Positions 44,746-54,976 are shown, numbered from the stretch's first letter. The stretch is DNA of 64,000 bases from HdN1 sp964473645 (GCA_964473645.1 CAYYPW010000001.1:372001-436000), one strand, 5' to 3'. Notes: generated by a model from the letters alone, not told the origin. Made by a program: numbers and translations.

Positions 44746-47445
44746 TTAGTCGACCAAAGGCGTGCGCGAGGACAAACGCACAATCGCTTCGGTGCGATTG
44801 GACACATTCAATTTTGAATAAATATTCTTGAGATGCCATTTGATGGTGGAAAGCGCAATCCCTGTAGATTCGCTAATGTCCGCATTTGACATGCCCGTGA
44901 GCAGGAATTCGAGAATTTCTTGTTCACGTGATGTCAGGGCATGCGGCATCAAATGACGAGGCAGTATTTTTTCAACCGCCGATTTCTCGTTCGACGGCTT
45001 TTCACTGCTTGGTTTATCACTGGCCTTTTCCAAGCCAAGAAATTCAGCAAAGGTTTCGCGATAACGTTCCGGCAAATCCTGTTGGCCGGTGGCAGTAAGC
45101 GTCTTTAATAGCTCACCAAACCCGGGGGCCTCATCAAAAACGTAGCGACTGAAATTTTCCAGACGGTAGTGTTGGTATAACGAGCGAATATTGTCGGCCA
45201 ACACATCACGCGGTTGCTGGTTGGCGGTCACGACCAGTAAATTGGCTTCGATGACCAGGGTGCGGGCTTTCATCTCGCTAGCACGAGCCGACGTCGCCAG
45301 TACATTTAAAATACGCCGCGCCTGCGCACACGCGCCCTTGCCCAATAACCAATACACGGTAGCCAGACCAAACCGTTCCCAACTTTCATCATAGGGTCGC
45401 ACGGTTTCCCATACACCACTGGCGAGCTTTTCGGGCAAATGAAAGCGATGCGCCATCGATTCGAGTAACTCAGGTTTACCCCCGCGATAGGCTTGGCGTA
45501 AACTTTCTTGTGCTAACTGGCTGAGAAAATGTGCGTAATTTCCCAACTGTAAAATGCTATGCAAATGATCCAGTAATCGACTGGCACGCACCTGCATTTT
45601 GCGATGATGCAACAAGCGCGACAGTGTAATGTACACCGTTGTGATGGCTTCTGTTGCAGAGGATGAATTGATAACAGTCAGTACGTCTTCGCACAGCTGC
45701 TGCGCTTTTTCCAACTGATTTTGTTCGTACAATGCAACAATCTTGGCCGTCGCACGATTGGCCCAGGCTGGGGAGCATTTATCTGTCGCCTCGTACTGTG
45801 CCAGCACATTTTTACTGGCAAGATCGGCCTGGCCTCCATTGCGATAGCACAAGGCGATAATGAGATCAGTAAGACTCTCCATGAAGCCATGCCCTAGCGG
45901 CGCCAATAACGCCTTGGATTGGGTTGCATAGCGTATGGATTGTTCGAGGCGTGCTTCCATCAGGTGATGGTAGGCCACCAATGTCATTACCGGCGCACGC
46001 AACTCCTGCGGCGTGTGCGCCTGCAGTAACGGCTCCCACGCTTCGCCCAGTTTAAAATCCTTGTGTTTTTGAAAGGAGTTGAGTGCGATTTCCAGGTATT
46101 GCATTTCCAGAGGCTCAACCATTGGCTGCTCGGCGTGGGATCGATTGACCTCAACCAGCGCCTCAAGGTAGTACCAAGCCTGATTAAAACGACGAGACAA
46201 GGTGAGCGCCGTAATCAATGCCTTGATCAATACCCGCCGCGACAAAATATAGACTTCGGGCAGTGGCGACACCCACTTGAGGATTTCACCGAAATGGCCA
46301 CTGTTTACCCAATGCCTGCACGCCGTTTCCAGCACATCTGTAAAATGCTCAGGGATTTCGCTCTGCTGCGCATGATGCAAGGCCAGCTCGAACTCTTGTT
46401 GCTTCAAAAAATATCGCATGGCCTGTGTGTGCAATGCGGGAATCGCTTGCTGACACTCGACTTTGAGTCGACCCGCCAAATAATTGCGCAGCAGCAAGTG
46501 ATAGCGATAGTAACCTGGCTCACCCTCCACGGGAATCATGAACATCTCCCGGGTAGCAATTTTCTCCATGTATAACGCCGATTCTGTACGGCGCATCACG
46601 TAATCGCACAATTCACCGTTAAACTTGTCAAAAATCGAGCTGAATAAGAAAAACTCGCGCGCCTGCTCCGACATGTTTTTGAATACGACCTGCCCGAAAT
46701 ACTCGACGATATCCGGTTGCGCACCATTGAAATTAGCCAACGATAGCGTGCCTGCCCGGGCTTGCGCCAATAACGCCAGACGTACGCCTGCAATCCAGCC
46801 TTCTGTAATCTTCAACAAATGCTCAGAAAACGCGGGGGAAAGGGCTTCACCGCCCAAAAATTGATTGAACTGTGCAATCTGTGTTTCGTTCCAGCGTAAA
46901 TCATTCTGATCCAACAGCAACACCTTGTCATCGAGTTTAAGCTTACTGACCGAAAACGGTACCGGTGCGCGGCTGGCGATCACCAAATGCGCATTAGTCG
47001 GCAGGCGTTGCACTAAAACATCGAATACCGCATGAATACGCGGCGACTCAATCAAGTGAAAATCATCGAGTAGCAGAAAAATCGGCTGTGCAAAGCGCCC
47101 TAACGCTTCGGATAATTGCTCGGCCATGATGGCAGGCGACAACATGATGGCTTCACCCAGTGGGTTGAACCAAGACGCATCAAAATCGGTAACATGGCGA
47201 CGGATGGATTCTAGCAAGCGCCGAAAAAAACGTACCGGCTCATCATCGGCGTCATAAATGCGATACAACACGACCGTCTGCTCGGCGTGAAACGCACGCC
47301 ATTGCTCCAGCAAAGTGGACTTGCCTGAACCGGCCGGTGCAAGTAACAGCGTAACCGAAAACTGCTCGCAACGATCCAGCAGCGCCAGCAGGTCTTCGCG
47401 TACGAGTCTCGCAGGATGCACTGTGTCTGCGTTGTTATTGTTCAT
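44746..47445 (-). CDS. MalT-type ATP-dependent LuxR-family transcriptional activator
   Basis: The 899-residue LAL/MalT-type regulator has an N-terminal STAND ATPase (Walker A APAGSGKST at 36-44, Walker B IFLLLDDFHL near 105-113), a long TPR-like middle, and a C-terminal LuxR HTH (LTSREQEILEFLLTGMSNAD and STIKWHLKNIYSKL). It would bind an inducer and ATP and activate nearby promoters. It lies between the LPMO gene and the alpha-dioxygenase-like gene on the same strand; either could be a target, as inference. The start codon has only a weak Shine-Dalgarno. Confidence 0.88.
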   Translation of the reverse strand: MNNNNADTVHPARLVREDLLALLDRCEQFSVTLLLAPAGSGKSTLLEQWRAFHAEQTVVLYRIYDADDEPVRFFRRLLESIRRHVTDFDASWFNPLGEAIMLSPAIMAEQLSEALGRFAQPIFLLLDDFHLIESPRIHAVFDVLVQRLPTNAHLVIASRAPVPFSVSKLKLDDKVLLLDQNDLRWNETQIAQFNQFLGGEALSPAFSEHLLKITEGWIAGVRLALLAQARAGTLSLANFNGAQPDIVEYFGQVVFKNMSEQAREFFLFSSIFDKFNGELCDYVMRRTESALYMEKIATREMFMIPVEGEPGYYRYHLLLRNYLAGRLKVECQQAIPALHTQAMRYFLKQQEFELALHHAQQSEIPEHFTDVLETACRHWVNSGHFGEILKWVSPLPEVYILSRRVLIKALITALTLSRRFNQAWYYLEALVEVNRSHAEQPMVEPLEMQYLEIALNSFQKHKDFKLGEAWEPLLQAHTPQELRAPVMTLVAYHHLMEARLEQSIRYATQSKALLAPLGHGFMESLTDLIIALCYRNGGQADLASKNVLAQYEATDKCSPAWANRATAKIVALYEQNQLEKAQQLCEDVLTVINSSSATEAITTVYITLSRLLHHRKMQVRASRLLDHLHSILQLGNYAHFLSQLAQESLRQAYRGGKPELLESMAHRFHLPEKLASGVWETVRPYDESWERFGLATVYWLLGKGACAQARRILNVLATSARASEMKARTLVIEANLLVVTANQQPRDVLADNIRSLYQHYRLENFSRYVFDEAPGFGELLKTLTATGQQDLPERYRETFAEFLGLEKASDKPSSEKPSNEKSAVEKILPRHLMPHALTSREQEILEFLLTGMSNADISESTGIALSTIKWHLKNIYSKLNVSNRTEAIVRLSSRTPLVD

Positions 47446-47747
47446 TTAAACGAATCGCCATTCAAACCAGCCTGCAGATTATCGGGATGGTAGCCCAGGG
47501 GCATCAAAAACATTCCGGGACTAAAATCCTAACCCTGCAATTGGGCCATGTCTGGCAATTTGGTCACATTATGACGCCTACATCACGCAATCGGAAAAAT
47601 AACAGGCATTTTTCTAGTCATTTTCCATCCAAATGATCGCCATGTGACAATTGATGCATTTTTTTAACCCAACAAAAACGCCCCCTGGTGAAAGCTCACC
47701 AGGGGGCGTGCGCGCAACTCGCCGAGGCGAGCTTTTTCAGGGTGGGT
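47446..47747. other. Intergenic region between LPMO and MalT-type regulator genes
   Basis: About 300 bases. It holds the LPMO terminator at 47674-47709; the rest probably contains the regulator promoter, but no clear site is visible. Confidence 0.5.
47674..47709 (-). terminator. Rho-independent terminator after the LPMO gene
   Basis: The 14-base perfect stem (ACGCCCCCTGGTGA and its complement) with a tetraloop is followed on the minus strand by TTTTGTT. Confidence 0.9.
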
Positions 47748-49211
47748 TTAATTTACGCGTATCCACGCATCCTGCCAGTGTGACCCGGTGCCCGGCATGT
47801 ATTGGTGTGCATAGATAGTGCACCAGCCGCTATAGGGAAAGGGCTTACACTGGTACACTTTACCGTCACCACCTAGCACTTTAGTACCAGCTTTGTAAGA
47901 TTGTATCCCCTGCGGGTAAACATAGTCATAACCACCAGTGTTGGTGGACGGATCTTGCAACGTCACGCTGTAGGTTTTTTGCATGATCTGGCCCTTGCTG
48001 GGCTTACCGGTCACCACCAACGAATAACGCCCCACCTGAGCGCTCGCAAGACTCACGCGCATGGCTTGTGTGGTGTCTTTGACCGTTGCTGATTTCTGCG
48101 CCACAAGACGATTGCCGCTGTCGAACAGCTCAGCGGTCACCGCATAGCTGCCGCTGGCCGTTACACTGAAATCAAGGCTTGCCTGGCCATTAAGGATGTC
48201 ATACCGTGATTTCACGCCACTGACCTGCAGCGTTGAGGGTGTTGTGCCGGCCTGTTCGATTGCGACTTCAACCCGCTGGATGCCACTGCCCGGCATAGCG
48301 AATACATCATTGCGCCCTAATGCAGGCACGATATTGCCGGCCATGTCGATAATACCTGCACGCAGTTGGGTCTGCGATTGATTGATGGCTTGGGCAAGTG
48401 CGCGTGGCCAATAATTTTGGCGGGCGTCATCGGTCGTAGCGATAGTGATACGGGTTTCCAGCGCTGCATTTTCGCCGTTACTGTCAAAGGCGCGCGCCCT
48501 GACCACATCTCCGACGGCCAGTGTCATCAACGGGTTGATATCACCGATATCGGTCCATTGCTGTGGCGGCTGCGTGGTGCCGCCATTATCGATATTCACG
48601 TCAATAACGTTGTAGAACGCATTGGAGGTATCGCCGACATCCCACACTGCCAGAATCACATGATAACCACTACGATTGCTAGGCACGTTACAGCGATGAG
48701 TCAAACTCATGGGGGGTTGGCGATTACCGCCGTCAGAGCTGCAGAAAGGGGTTAATTCAAACGCACTGCGCGACAGCGGTTGATTGGGGTTCCAGCCTTG
48801 GCGAGTGATGAAATAACGCCAGCTTGCAGAGACGTGGTTGGCGGTGAATTGCCAGGTAAAATTATTGGGCCCTGATTTGAGAGTGCGCTTGTTCCAGCGC
48901 GTCGCTGTCTGCGCATCCAACGCAGAGAATTGACTCAGCGCCGCACTGGCAATGCGCCCGTCGGCCGGCCCGCTTTGCGGAAAGCCTTTGGGAGCTTCAA
49001 GACTTTGCGGCTCCCACATAACGGCGCCACAATCACGATTCAAGCCGAGTTTACAGGCATATCCGCGCGCCTCCGGTTGCGCTACATAGCCGTGGGCGAA
49101 CGCGCCCTGGCTTGCGATGACGCCGCTCAGTGCGCCACCCAGAATTAATCCACGCTGTATCAGCGATCGCGAGGATGGCAATTGGTACCCAGATTTTTTT
49201 TGTGGTTTCAT
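47748..49211 (-). CDS. Secreted chitin-active lytic polysaccharide monooxygenase (AA10), GbpA-like
   Basis: The 487-residue AA10 LPMO cleaves crystalline chitin oxidatively with copper. The signal peptide ends at AFA, so His40 becomes the mature N-terminal His of the histidine brace; the second His is in FTANHVSASW. The catalytic domain runs to about residue 205 (ending VIDVNI), followed by a GbpA-like middle module and a C-terminal module of about 60 residues. That module (GGYDYVYPQGIQSYKAG, GKVYQCKPFPYSGWC) looks like a CBM73/CBM5-type chitin binder. The ATG at 49211 has GGGGGAAC upstream, and nine residues of the longer frame are dropped. Confidence 0.9.
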   Translation of the reverse strand: MKPQKKSGYQLPSSRSLIQRGLILGGALSGVIASQGAFAHGYVAQPEARGYACKLGLNRDCGAVMWEPQSLEAPKGFPQSGPADGRIASAALSQFSALDAQTATRWNKRTLKSGPNNFTWQFTANHVSASWRYFITRQGWNPNQPLSRSAFELTPFCSSDGGNRQPPMSLTHRCNVPSNRSGYHVILAVWDVGDTSNAFYNVIDVNIDNGGTTQPPQQWTDIGDINPLMTLAVGDVVRARAFDSNGENAALETRITIATTDDARQNYWPRALAQAINQSQTQLRAGIIDMAGNIVPALGRNDVFAMPGSGIQRVEVAIEQAGTTPSTLQVSGVKSRYDILNGQASLDFSVTASGSYAVTAELFDSGNRLVAQKSATVKDTTQAMRVSLASAQVGRYSLVVTGKPSKGQIMQKTYSVTLQDPSTNTGGYDYVYPQGIQSYKAGTKVLGGDGKVYQCKPFPYSGWCTIYAHQYMPGTGSHWQDAWIRVN

Positions 49212-49610
49212 AATGTTCCCCCTATCTCTTTTCGTCAATTTTCAGGAGGAAATGTTAGGGGATTACAGATCCAATGCGCATCGACCGAAAGGATGATGCC
49301 GTAACGGCAACTTATAGCGCTATTGATAAAATTTGTGATTGATGTCGCAAGTTCAAGTGCGTTGGGAGGATTTCGACAGGAGGGCTTTCCACAGGCAGAT
49401 TCGACGACGTTATGCGATACATCAGGATAGGCAAGCAGCCAAAGAACTATTGCGACTTAAATAGAATACGACAAATCGTACTGGATGGCACGCGGTTAAT
49501 CGTGCAAGTAAAATTTAGCATTACCGATAACAGTGAGTGCTTTTTTATCTGCATTTTCTATGCTACTACTGCCCGACATAAAGTTTACCGAGCAAAGGAA
49601 GCGAAACGAT
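49212..49610. other. Divergent intergenic region between LPMO and amidase genes
   Basis: About 400 bases between divergent genes, expected to hold both promoters. A palindromic TATAGCGCTAT lies near 49314-49324, possibly a site for a regulator; no other strong element is visible. Confidence 0.4.
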
Positions 49611-51059
49611 ATGCATCTAGAAGAATACGTTACGTACGACGCGGTTGGCCTGGGTCAATTGGTAAAGAAAGGGGATATCACTGCGCAGGAGCTTACTGAT
49701 CTCGCATTGTCGGCCGCTGGCAAGGTAAACCCCGCCATAAATGCTATTGTAGAAATTTTTGATGCGCCGGTAGTTGACCCACAGGCAGCACGCGATGGTA
49801 TTTTTTTCGGTGTGCCTTGCTTTAAAAAGGATATCGGCGCTGCCATTGCCGGGTACAAACAGGAATGCGGATCACGCCTGCTCGCTGGGGTCCAATCCCC
49901 TGCAACGGATTTTTTTTCAACCCTCATGCTACGTTCTGGTTTGCAGATCCTGGGGAGAACGACGACCTCAGAATTCGGTGAATCCATTACAACAGAATCG
50001 CTCGCACAAGGTATCACACGAAATCCATGGAATACCGATTTTATTGTAGGAGGCTCCAGCGGCGGGTCAGCGGCCCTGGTGGCCGCGGGTGTGGTTCCGA
50101 TTGCGCATACTAATGATGGGGGTGGATCAACACGGATACCGGCTAGTATTTGTGGCAATATTGGGCTAAAAACCTCTCGTGGATTAGTGAGTCATGCACC
50201 GAATTGCAATGAATTAATGGTGCCGATGCTTTCGGACTTATGTAATTCACGAAGTGTTAGAGATACCGCTGCGTTTCTCGACGCGGTGGCAAAGCCGGGT
50301 GTAGGTGACGCAACCTACAAAGGCATGGAGCGAAATTTTTCGTATCTTGAACAGCTGAAAAACGCGCCCGCAAAATTTAGGATTGGGATTAGCACTGAAA
50401 GTTGGTGCAGCACACCCATGGATGCTGCTATCAAAAGCGAAGTAGAACGTGTGGCAACGCTGCTTGCTGATCTAGGCCATCACGTAGAAGAATTCACACC
50501 GCCAATGGTGGGTAGTGGCAGATATTGGAGCCATGTTGAAACCATAATCTTTTTTTTCACGTTCATGCAAATTGATTGGTTGACGAATTTGTTAAAACGG
50601 CAGCCGAGCTTTGACACGCTGGAGGCAATTACTCTGCAAATTTACGAAGCAGGCGCAAAGATAACCGCTAAACAACACGCTCAGGCATGGGCGTATGCCA
50701 ATTTTGCGGGTCGAACGTTTGCTGAGTATTTTCAAACCTATGATCTGCTGATGACACCAACGCTAAATCGGGCTACACCACGCGTGGGCAGTGATTTAGC
50801 ATCAAGCACGTCACTGGACCTGAAATCATGGAGTGCGCTGACACAGGGATATGTACCATTTACACCGATGGCCAATTTAATCGGAATCCCAGCGATTTCG
50901 GTGCCCGTTGGGGTCGGCCCCGAAGGATTGCCGTTAGGTATGCATTTTATGGGGGCCATGGGAACAGAATCAAAATTGCTTGATATCGCGCAGCAGCTAG
51001 AGGTGGCTGTGGGTTGGGGTAAAAAACGCCCGCATACTCAGCTAAAAATGAACACTTGA
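49611..51059 (+). CDS. Amidase signature family hydrolase
   Basis: The 482-residue amidase has a Ser-cisSer-Lys triad: Lys73 (CFKKDIG), cis-Ser149 (GGSSGGS) and nucleophile Ser173 (GGGSTRIPAS). The block HTNDGGGSTRIPASICG is typical. It resembles 6-aminohexanoate-cyclic-dimer-hydrolase-type amidases more than GatA. No gatB or gatC lies nearby, so it is probably not the tRNA amidotransferase subunit. Substrate cannot be stated. The ATG at 49611 is preceded by AAAGGAAG; the upstream open frame is unlikely to be translated. It converges with the TonB receptor gene, stop to stop. Confidence 0.87.
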   Translation: MHLEEYVTYDAVGLGQLVKKGDITAQELTDLALSAAGKVNPAINAIVEIFDAPVVDPQAARDGIFFGVPCFKKDIGAAIAGYKQECGSRLLAGVQSPATDFFSTLMLRSGLQILGRTTTSEFGESITTESLAQGITRNPWNTDFIVGGSSGGSAALVAAGVVPIAHTNDGGGSTRIPASICGNIGLKTSRGLVSHAPNCNELMVPMLSDLCNSRSVRDTAAFLDAVAKPGVGDATYKGMERNFSYLEQLKNAPAKFRIGISTESWCSTPMDAAIKSEVERVATLLADLGHHVEEFTPPMVGSGRYWSHVETIIFFFTFMQIDWLTNLLKRQPSFDTLEAITLQIYEAGAKITAKQHAQAWAYANFAGRTFAEYFQTYDLLMTPTLNRATPRVGSDLASSTSLDLKSWSALTQGYVPFTPMANLIGIPAISVPVGVGPEGLPLGMHFMGAMGTESKLLDIAQQLEVAVGWGKKRPHTQLKMNT

Positions 51060-51070
51060 TTGTCACAACG

Positions 51071-53113
51071 TTAACGTGCGGCCCAATCCACCTGTAAAAA
51101 AACGCTTCTCTGCGCAGCCGTAGGTATTGGGCCTAGCTCTGCCGCCACCATTTCTACGCGTGAAGGATCTAGCAATTGCTTACCCACCAGAGAAATTTGC
51201 CACTCAGGAGTAACTGAATAGGCGAGACGCAGGGACAAATCAGTAAATTCATCCGTTACATATGACACTGATGAAATATAACGTGCTTCGCTTTCATAAT
51301 CTAATTTAACATCAAGCTCCCAAGTCGCACCAATATCATGTCGAGAAAGCAAATAGAAGGTATTGAGCGGCGTAGCCCGCTGCAGCAGATAGTAGTAATC
51401 AGGCGCAAAAGCCAGCGAGCTTTCGGTATCAAAGTGGCTATAAGAATAAGCAGATTTCACGCTCCAGCGGTCGCTAACGTCAAACTGTGCCGCAATTTCT
51501 ACACCTTGTGAACGCCCATCGCTTTCATTGTTCATCTTCAATACAGAACTATTATATCCTGCCACTGGAAAATCAGTTCGAAATGATTGCAAACCAAATC
51601 CCTGTAGGTCATTGTAACGCACTGCATAGGCGGCAACATCAATGTATACGTGTTTTCTCAAGAAGCTTCTAACCCCAATCTCCATACTGTCAGATTTTTC
51701 ACTGGAAAATTCCGTGTTACCATTTATTTCAGAAAAAAATCTGTCAGGACTGCCCAAATTATTGGTTTCAACAAACTGATCTACGGAATCGTTCGTACCA
51801 TGGCGCCATGTCACAACCCTCTCTACAGGAGAAGAAGTTCTCACCGCATGAGACAAGGAACTCCACAATGTCAAAGTCTCACTCATTAACCACGCAACTC
51901 GTAGCGATGGCTGGTATTCGAGCGAAGTGAAATCGCTATTTTCAAATTTTGTACCTATGGTAACGAGCCATTTTTCGTCGAGCGCAATTTCATCTTGAAC
52001 GAAAGCCGTATAACGTGAATAGGTGTCAGCGTCTTTTGCAAAGCTAACCAGATAACTACCGTCTATTTTATCTGCCGTCTGACGATAGTTGATGCCCGCC
52101 GTTAGAGTATGCGCATTTCGCTCTGCACCATTGATCTGCACATCAATATCGGTGGTTGTCCGAATGTAATGATAAGCTGCATCGGTACGATCATCATGAT
52201 CCAGATAGGCCTTGACCAACAAGCTATCCTGCTCAGTGAGAGCATGCAACCAACTCCCTTGAACCCAGCTTGCTTTTGAGCCCAGTGATGTGTTGGGAGT
52301 AAAAAATGGTTGTAGTGCTTCATCGAGATAGTACTGAACATGCTGGTGTGTTCGCGTTATACCAGTATCCAGTGTTGCAATATCACCTACCGTCGGGCGC
52401 CAATCGAAACGCGACGATATCTGCTCGCTCCGAAACTTATCTCGGGCACCACTATCATTCAAGGGATCATAAGCTTCATCTGCGCGACGGTATTCAACGC
52501 TGACCCGCCCAGTCAGTTCGCCGCGCTTAAACCCATCACGCGCTCGCAAAAATCCCCGCTCTTCATTTCCTGCTCCGACCGACATCCGGGAGGCCGCTGT
52601 CATTTCAGAATCATAAGTTAGAATATTTATCACCCCATTTACCGCGTTTGAACCCCACACGCCGGCACCAGGACCTCGAATAATTTCAATACGTTCGATA
52701 TCGTTAAGCGGTGGCAGCAAACTATCCCAGTAAACGCCAGCAAAATACGGGCTGTAAACACTTCGTCCGTCCACCATGACGAGTAGCTTGTTCGAGAACA
52801 ACCCTTTTAGTCCACGGGCCGTCACCCCCCACAAATGGCTGTTAATACGCGAGACATCAATGCCTGGTGCCAGGGCTAGCACTTCGGGCAACAGGGTAGC
52901 ACCGGATCGGCGAATATCTTCCTGGCGAATGACATAAATAGCTGAGGCCGCCTGCTGGAGATTTTGCGTGCGTTTAGTGACCGTAGTGACGTGTAAATCC
53001 ATCAAGGATTCGAGATCCATCGAGAGCAATGGGTTGTCGTTGGCTACCCCATTTGAGACATACAAGCAAACTAATGCCCCATTCAAAAGCCGAGCAATGC
53101 CGGTCTTTGCCAT
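51071..53113 (-). CDS. TonB-dependent outer-membrane receptor
   Basis: The 680-residue receptor has a signal peptide (about 1-26, VSNGVA) and a TonB-box-like start. Its plug domain has VIRQEDIRRSGATLLPEVLALAPGID, GLFSNKLLVMVDGRSVYSP and IERIEIIRGPGAGVWGSNAVNGVINI. A 22-strand-type barrel follows. The ATG at 53113 has GGAGAG upstream, and ten residues of the longer frame are dropped. No iron-sulfate, siderophore or vitamin biosynthesis gene is nearby, so the ligand (siderophore, cobalamin or sugar oligomer) is unknown. Confidence 0.9.
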   Translation of the reverse strand: MAKTGIARLLNGALVCLYVSNGVANDNPLLSMDLESLMDLHVTTVTKRTQNLQQAASAIYVIRQEDIRRSGATLLPEVLALAPGIDVSRINSHLWGVTARGLKGLFSNKLLVMVDGRSVYSPYFAGVYWDSLLPPLNDIERIEIIRGPGAGVWGSNAVNGVINILTYDSEMTAASRMSVGAGNEERGFLRARDGFKRGELTGRVSVEYRRADEAYDPLNDSGARDKFRSEQISSRFDWRPTVGDIATLDTGITRTHQHVQYYLDEALQPFFTPNTSLGSKASWVQGSWLHALTEQDSLLVKAYLDHDDRTDAAYHYIRTTTDIDVQINGAERNAHTLTAGINYRQTADKIDGSYLVSFAKDADTYSRYTAFVQDEIALDEKWLVTIGTKFENSDFTSLEYQPSLRVAWLMSETLTLWSSLSHAVRTSSPVERVVTWRHGTNDSVDQFVETNNLGSPDRFFSEINGNTEFSSEKSDSMEIGVRSFLRKHVYIDVAAYAVRYNDLQGFGLQSFRTDFPVAGYNSSVLKMNNESDGRSQGVEIAAQFDVSDRWSVKSAYSYSHFDTESSLAFAPDYYYLLQRATPLNTFYLLSRHDIGATWELDVKLDYESEARYISSVSYVTDEFTDLSLRLAYSVTPEWQISLVGKQLLDPSRVEMVAAELGPIPTAAQRSVFLQVDWAAR

Positions 53114-53259
53114 CAGTCTCTCCACGAGTATCGTTATGCTCAAGACGCAACAGGCACTTGGGGTGATTTGGTGAGGTTAATTATTCGACTGAAAGCGCAA
53201 TTATGCAAAGAAATTTTATAGTGGGATGACGTACAGCGACCACACGAGGTAACCCACTT

Positions 53260-54300
53260 CTAAACCACCCCCACCACCCTCTCCCGATACTTACGCGGAC
53301 TCTGATTAAACCAGCCACGAAACGCATGCGTAAAAGCGCTTTGGTCCTTATACCCCAGCAACAGCGATATATCCGACAGACTGATATCCGTGTTCAACAA
53401 ATACACCCGCGAGCTCTCCCGTCGCACACCATCAAGCACATCCCGATAACTGGTATTTTCACGCTCCAGACGTCGCCGCAAAGTGCGCTCCCCACATCCT
53501 AACGCCCTGGCTGCATCGCCTATTGAAGGCAACCCCTGATTCAAACGGCTTTGAATAAAGCACGATAATTCTGCACGAATACTGTCGCCATTAATAAATT
53601 CTTTCAAACGCTTATCAAGTTGACGCGTCAATAATTCCACCGTAGTGGCATCTGCTTGCTGCAATTGGGTATCTAAAAATCGGCGATCAAACAACATGGC
53701 ATTACGCGGCGCCCCAAACTCCAGCGAGCAATCAAAAATGCGCTCATATTCGCTGCAATCCTCTGGCGCAGCATGCCGAAACTGCATACGTTTAATGGGG
53801 TGCTTACTGCGCCAAGTAATCCAACGCCCGATTCCTGCATAGCCTGCCATGGCTGCTTCCGTCATCGGACGCATAAGCTCGGCATCCGGGTGTCGAGGCC
53901 TCCACTCCAATACCGCATCCTCCCCTTCCATCGTCAGTGGCGTACTCCCCAGCTCCTGAGTCAGCGGTTGGTAACGATAATTGAGCATGATGGCTTCACG
54001 TAGATTGGCAGCACACATGACGGCATAGCCAAGAATATCGAAAGTACCCGGTTTGAACGCATCCCCCACATGTAAGCCTAGCACCGGATCACGGCAGAGG
54101 TGCATGGCCGCATGCAACAGGGCAATCACCTGCATGGACGGAATCCGTTTGGCGCTGAGCGTAAGCTGGTTTTCAGAAAGCGACAACAACGTCAGCAAAG
54201 CCACACGATCGGCGCCTCGCTGTTGGGCAATTTCCAAAATGGTAGAAACGTATCTGGCAGAAAAAGTTCCGGTATCCATGCAGACGACAGTCAGAATCAT
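53260..54300 (-). CDS. AraC-family regulator with arabinose-binding-like N-terminal domain (OruR type)
   Basis: The 346-residue soluble regulator has an N-terminal ligand-binding-like domain of the OruR type (DPVLGLHVGDAFKPGTFDILGYAVMCAANLREA) and a C-terminal AraC HTH with the conserved segment SLSDISLLLGYKDQSAFTHAFRGWFNQSPRKYRE. Its ligand and regulon are not known. It is separated from the TonB receptor by about 150 bases and reads in the same direction; regulating it would be a guess. Confidence 0.85.
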   Translation of the reverse strand: MILTVVCMDTGTFSARYVSTILEIAQQRGADRVALLTLLSLSENQLTLSAKRIPSMQVIALLHAAMHLCRDPVLGLHVGDAFKPGTFDILGYAVMCAANLREAIMLNYRYQPLTQELGSTPLTMEGEDAVLEWRPRHPDAELMRPMTEAAMAGYAGIGRWITWRSKHPIKRMQFRHAAPEDCSEYERIFDCSLEFGAPRNAMLFDRRFLDTQLQQADATTVELLTRQLDKRLKEFINGDSIRAELSCFIQSRLNQGLPSIGDAARALGCGERTLRRRLERENTSYRDVLDGVRRESSRVYLLNTDISLSDISLLLGYKDQSAFTHAFRGWFNQSPRKYRERVVGVV

Positions 54301-54448
54301 TGACTACCCGATTCTAACAAGTCCATCCACCCAAAAATGGGAAACACCTCTCAACTACGCGTCGACACTCAGTGTAACCGTTGTACACCGAGTGTCACCA
54401 ATCGATCCACCCACTACAATACGTTAGCGCAACAGGAAATCGATTGGA

Positions 54449-54880
54449 TTATAAACAGAGGTCATTCGGCAATACCTTGTTGGCCACCCACTGGTAGATG
54501 GATTCGCCAATTTCCAGGGTATTGCTCAAGCTGACATCAGTCACTCGCGGATTGGCGATACACAGTTTCAATCCATTCCCCAGATAGACATCCCCCTTCA
54601 TTGATACGGTGCCATGCGCATCACGACGCAATTTACGTTTCAAGGTGACATTGGCCACTGCGTTGATATGACACTCTGTGCCCGATACTGACTGCACGCT
54701 GTTGATTACCAGGGTTTTACGATCGCTTATTTTATACGAATAGCCTGCCACCTGGCTGTTAATGAGATTCAGCGCATACGTGTCCGGCACTGAAATACCA
54801 AAGCAATCCAATGCGTTCGCCTGTGTAGACGCGATCAGCGATGCCGCCATTACTGCGCTAGTCAAACCCAATGTTTTCAT
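54449..54880 (-). CDS. Small exported protein, family not recognised
   Basis: The 143-residue protein has a clear signal peptide (ASTQANA, cleavage near 22). It is otherwise beta-rich, with four to five cysteines (for example LDCFGI, TECHIN, KLCIAN and the final DLCL). AAGGAG is well placed before the ATG. I do not recognise a family. The paired cysteines suggest periplasmic disulfides. Confidence 0.7.
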   Translation of the reverse strand: MKTLGLTSAVMAASLIASTQANALDCFGISVPDTYALNLINSQVAGYSYKISDRKTLVINSVQSVSGTECHINAVANVTLKRKLRRDAHGTVSMKGDVYLGNGLKLCIANPRVTDVSLSNTLEIGESIYQWVANKVLPNDLCL

Positions 54881-54976
54881 CTGTATTCTCCTTGTTAATG
54901 CCGGGCGCAGCGATCCTCACAGCAAAAGGCCCGGTGACTCTTGCTGGTGAAAAGACAGTAAATTTATGAGCTGAAA

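Noticed and set aside
49611..51059. GatA subunit of the Glu-tRNA amidotransferase
   Set aside because: No gatB or gatC is nearby and the residues around the nucleophile fit other amidases.
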